A DNA stretch of 16,574 bases from Clostridia bacterium (GTDB taxonomy: Bacteria; Bacillota; Clostridia; Peptostreptococcales; Anaerovoracaceae): assembly GCA_900754795.1 (NCBI GenBank), contig CAAEEA010000042.1, forward strand, positions 1 through 16,574. Direction: 5' to 3'. A program made the translations under genes and the position numbers. Shown one piece after another: positions 14,347 to 16,574 of the stretch (position 1 is its first letter; every line of letters begins with the position of its first letter). A model generated the notes under the pieces. The model saw only the letters and a list, made by a program, of their open reading frames with translations. It did not search any database and was not told where the DNA came from.

Positions 14347-15648
14347 ATGCTCAGATTTAATGAAAATAACGAAGTGATAACTGAAGAACGATACAGCGCC
14401 ATCCTGGTCGGTCTCATGACAGGACCAGAAACGGAAAGGTCTATGGACGAACTGGAGGGGCTTGCACAGGCCGCGGGAGTCACCGTGCTGGCACATATGA
14501 CCCAGAGCGCCGAAAGACCAAGCACAGCCACATATATAGGCAGCGGCAAGATTGAAGAGCTCAGCCAGGCTGTGAAAAATATGGAAGCTGACACTGTCAT
14601 ATTCAACAATGAGCTGACAGGTATGCAGATCAGGAACATTGAAGAGGCTGTAGGAGTCAGAGTGATCGACAGGACTATCCTGATCCTCGATATCTTTGCT
14701 TCCCGCGCGGTCTCCCGGGAGGGCAAGCTGCAGGTGGAACTTGCCCAGCTTCGTTACAGGCTGCCAAGGCTTACGGGATTCGGAAAGTCTCTTTCGAGAC
14801 TGGGAGGCGGCATAGGAACAAGGGGACCGGGTGAGAAGAAACTGGAGACGGACCGCCGTCATATCGAAAGGCGGATAAACGATATAAAAGCGGAGCTTGC
14901 TCATGTGAAAAGCACAAGGAGCGTCCAGCGGTCCCGCAGGGTGAAAAATGAAGTTCCCGTAGTCGCTCTGGTTGGATACACCAATTCCGGCAAATCAGCT
15001 CTGATGAACAGGATCCTTTCCATGACTTGCCGGTCCGGCCGGGACTCAAAAGGCGTTTTAGAAAAGGACATGCTCTTTGCCACGTTAGACACTCACCAGA
15101 GAAGCATAGAACCGGAAAAAGGGAAAAAATTCATCCTTACAGATACGGTGGGATTTGTCAGCGGACTGCCGCACTCCCTTATTGAGGCGTTTAAGAGCAC
15201 TCTTGAAGAAGTCGCTTACGCGGATCTGATCCTGCATGTGGTCGACGCTTCTTATGACGATCATGATTTTCACATGAGAATTACTGACCGGGTTCTTGAT
15301 GAGATAGGAGCGGGAGGCAGAGAAAAAATAACAGTCTTCAACAAGATCGACCTGCCTCATACCGATATCTTTTCGGCGGCGTGGGAAGATTCCGTGGAAG
15401 TATCCGCCAAAAGCGGGGAAAATATGGATATTCTCCTTGAAATGATACAGGAAAAACTCTTCGGCAGGCAGATACATGTAAATCTCCTCGTACCTTATGA
15501 CAGGGGAGATGTTGTATCGTACCTGATCAGGGAGACATCCGTTTTGAAAACGGAATACAGAGAAGACGGGACGTACATTGAGGCGCTGGTTCAGTCAGGC
15601 GACAGAGAAAGGTTCAGAAAATATGAAACTGTACAGGACGGTATTTAA
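14347..15648 (+). CDS. hflX: GTPase HflX
   Basis: Ribosome-associated GTPase that splits or rescues stalled ribosomes under stress. The N-terminal HflX domain begins SAILVGLMTG (17-26) and contains ATYIGSGKIEEL and VIFNNELTGMQIRNIEE; the Gly-rich linker GGGIGTRGPGEKKLE (153-167) is followed by a coiled-coil-like basic helix (169-201), then the G domain: G1 GYTNSGKS (210-217), G3 DTVG (266-269), G4 NKID (332-335) and G5 SAKSG (353-357), and a C-terminal domain. The length of 433 is normal. No Shine-Dalgarno sequence precedes ATG 14347; the next candidate start, GTG 14374, has none either. A promoter -10 lies 6 bases upstream, so the mRNA may be leaderless. Confidence 0.95.
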   Translation: MLRFNENNEVITEERYSAILVGLMTGPETERSMDELEGLAQAAGVTVLAHMTQSAERPSTATYIGSGKIEELSQAVKNMEADTVIFNNELTGMQIRNIEEAVGVRVIDRTILILDIFASRAVSREGKLQVELAQLRYRLPRLTGFGKSLSRLGGGIGTRGPGEKKLETDRRHIERRINDIKAELAHVKSTRSVQRSRRVKNEVPVVALVGYTNSGKSALMNRILSMTCRSGRDSKGVLEKDMLFATLDTHQRSIEPEKGKKFILTDTVGFVSGLPHSLIEAFKSTLEEVAYADLILHVVDASYDDHDFHMRITDRVLDEIGAGGREKITVFNKIDLPHTDIFSAAWEDSVEVSAKSGENMDILLEMIQEKLFGRQIHVNLLVPYDRGDVVSYLIRETSVLKTEYREDGTYIEALVQSGDRERFRKYETVQDGI

Positions 15649-16249
15649 AGAAGCCGAGGCGGAACAGATAATTGAAAGATCCAGATTTATAGCGCATGTG
15701 AAGCCTGTTTCTTCAAGAGAAGAAGCAGAAGATTTCATAAACAGCGTCAGAAAAAAGTATAAAGACGCGACTCACAATGTTCCGGCCATGGTGATCGGCG
15801 ACAAAGCTCAGATCCAGTGGGCGTCCGACGACGGCGAGCCGCAGGGGACATCGGGAGCCCCTATCGTGCGGCTCCTCGTATCATCTGAGATTACCGGCGC
15901 GGCAGTTGTGGTCACCAGATATTTCGGCGGTGTTAAACTGGGAACTGGTGGACTCGTGAGGGCTTATACATCGTCGGCAAAGATGGCGCTTGACGCGGCC
16001 GGAATATGTGATGTATACGAAAGCATGCTGCTTACTTTTGAGTTTGAATATTCTTTCCTCGCAAGGATAACAGCCATGGAAGGCGATGTTTTTTCTATAG
16101 AAGACGTAAGATATACTGACGTGGTGGAAGCCGATCTTTCCTGCGCTCCTGAAGAAAAAGGAAGGCTTACGGAGATGATCGCCAATATGACAGGAGGACG
16201 GGGCAAACTGAAAGAAGAAAAAATTACGACGGTAAAGAAAAGAATTTGA
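15623..16249 (+). CDS. YigZ/IMPACT family protein (UPF0029)
   Basis: A 208-residue cytoplasmic protein of the IMPACT/YigZ family, conserved but without a firmly known bacterial role. The N-terminal domain shows SRFIAHVKPV, the ATHNVPAMVIG segment, and the diagnostic DDGEPQGTSGAPI, with VVTRYFGGVKLGTGGLVRAY after it; a DUF1949-type ferredoxin-like C-terminal domain (about 135-208) follows. The frame extends upstream to 15578, but ATG 15623 gives the typical MKLYRTV-type start and has AAAGG at 15608-15612. It overlaps the end of hflX by 26 bases and so is probably co-expressed with it. The hflX-yigZ pairing may hint at a translation-related job, an inference only. Confidence 0.92.
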   Translation: MKLYRTVFKEAEAEQIIERSRFIAHVKPVSSREEAEDFINSVRKKYKDATHNVPAMVIGDKAQIQWASDDGEPQGTSGAPIVRLLVSSEITGAAVVVTRYFGGVKLGTGGLVRAYTSSAKMALDAAGICDVYESMLLTFEFEYSFLARITAMEGDVFSIEDVRYTDVVEADLSCAPEEKGRLTEMIANMTGGRGKLKEEKITTVKKRI

Positions 16250-16258
16250 AATTCTTCA

Positions 16259-16287
16259 TTGACATATGTTTCCTCATGTGCTAATAT
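16259..16287 (+). promoter_or_regulatory. Upstream promoter P1 of the tRNA cluster
   Basis: TTGACA (16259-16264), 17 bases, TAATAT (16282-16287) preceded by TG at 16279-16280, an extended -10. Start near 16294, at the 5' arm of a short inverted repeat (CGGCT 16294-16298, AGCCG 16318-16322). An AT-rich palindrome (AAGAATTT at 16240-16247, AAATTCTT at 16249-16256) lies just before the -35. Confidence 0.6.
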
Positions 16288-16354
16288 ATTTTTCGGCTCA
16301 CAGAATATAAGTACGTCAGCCGGAACAAAATTTTTATAAAAAGTTAAAAAAAAC

Positions 16355-16383
16355 TTGACATATTCTGATTTTTACTGTATAGT
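16355..16383 (+). promoter_or_regulatory. Proximal promoter P2 of the tRNA cluster
   Basis: TTGACA (16355-16360), exact 17-base spacer, TATAGT (16378-16383; 5 of 6), preceded by a long A-run (16346-16353) that could act as an UP element. Start near 16390, about 26 bases before tRNA-Val. A strong sigma-A promoter of the kind expected for stable RNA. Confidence 0.85.
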
Positions 16384-16415
16384 AAATAAATGTGTCGAGC
16401 AACTTACTGACGCGG

Positions 16416-16491
16416 GGGCGCTTAGCTCAGCTGGGAGAGCATCTGCCTTACAAGCAGAGGGTCATAGGTTCGAGCCCTATAGCGCCCACCA
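16416..16491 (+). tRNA. tRNA-Val (anticodon TAC)
   Basis: A full cloverleaf folds: acceptor GGGCGCT (16416-16422) with AGCGCCC (16481-16487), D stem GCTC/GAGC, anticodon stem TCTGC/GCAGA with loop CTTACAA (anticodon TAC, reads GUA), T stem ATAGG/CCTAT with loop TTCGAGC, discriminator A and encoded CCA (16489-16491). First gene of a tRNA cluster behind promoters P1 and P2. Confidence 0.97.
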
Positions 16492-16499
16492 TTAGAGAT

Positions 16500-16574
16500 G
16501 GCCTGGTAGTTCAGTTGGTTAGAATGCCAGCCTGTCACGCTGGAGGTCGACGGTTCGAGCCCGTTCCAGGTCGC
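16500..16574 (+). tRNA. tRNA-Asp (anticodon GTC), 3' end cut by window
   Basis: Acceptor GGCCTGG (16500-16506) pairs with CCAGGTC (16566-16572), with one G-T pair; anticodon stem CCAGC/GCTGG holds loop CTGTCAC (anticodon GTC); T stem GACGG/CCGTT has loop TTCGAGC. Discriminator G at 16573 fits tRNA-Asp. The window stops at the first base of CCA. It lies 8 bases after tRNA-Val, so both are processed from one transcript that probably continues beyond the window. Confidence 0.95.

Noticed and set aside
14050..14904. 284-codon ORF on the - strand spanning yunB and hflX.
   Set aside because: It is the antisense shadow of two well-recognised genes, has no family-like motifs, and crosses the gene boundary.

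Overview
The window looks like chromosomal DNA of a low-to-mid GC Gram-positive anaerobe-type Firmicute, most likely a spore-forming member of the Clostridia. The reasons are a complete D-alanyl-lipoteichoic acid (dlt) operon, a YunB sporulation protein, strong AGGAGG-type ribosome sites, and the order yraN-comM-dprA-topA-hslV-hslU that is familiar from Firmicutes. All genes lie on the + strand and coding density is very high. No gap longer than 300 bases exists, and I see no insertion sequence, prophage, CRISPR array or other sign of recent transfer.

Region 1 (2-2349) is a polar amino acid ABC importer: a lipoprotein solute-binding protein whose first codons are cut off by the window edge, a HisM/GlnP-type permease and a GlnQ-type ATPase. 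A strong hairpin separates the binding protein from the permease, and a classical terminator closes the unit. Region 2 (2359-6664) is the dlt operon, driven by a TTGACA promoter whose spacer and -10 are covered by a near-perfect palindromic operator. It encodes DltA (D-Ala ligase), DltB (MBOAT membrane protein), DltC (carrier protein), DltD (extracellular esterase-like transferase) and, overlapping the end of dltD, a 53-residue DltX-like peptide that is easily missed. The five products together charge D-alanine and move it across the membrane to teichoic acid, lowering the negative charge of the wall.

Region 3 (6685-13690) starts at a new promoter and holds genome-maintenance and proteolysis genes: yraN (nuclease-fold family), comM (YifB-type AAA+ protein), dprA (RecA loader for incoming ssDNA), topA (topoisomerase I), and hslV-hslU (the ClpQY protease), ending at a terminator. 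The trmFO and xerC genes that sit between topA and hslV in Bacillus, and the codY that follows hslU there, are absent. Region 4 (13693-16249) has yunB, hflX (ribosome-associated GTPase) and a YigZ/IMPACT-family gene that overlaps hflX. Region 5 (16250-16574) has two tandem promoter-like sequences and the start of a tRNA cluster, tRNA-Val(TAC) and tRNA-Asp(GTC), the second cut by the window end.

I do not see a wholly new system. The points most worth a second look are the displaced, overlapping dltX; the palindromic operator on the dlt promoter; the terminator hairpin whose 3' arm is the ribosome site of yunB; the apparently leaderless hflX; a 15-residue gap in the ABC ATPase; and the altered PHH motif of ComM. 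All database-dependent statements here come from recognising motifs by eye, not from searches.
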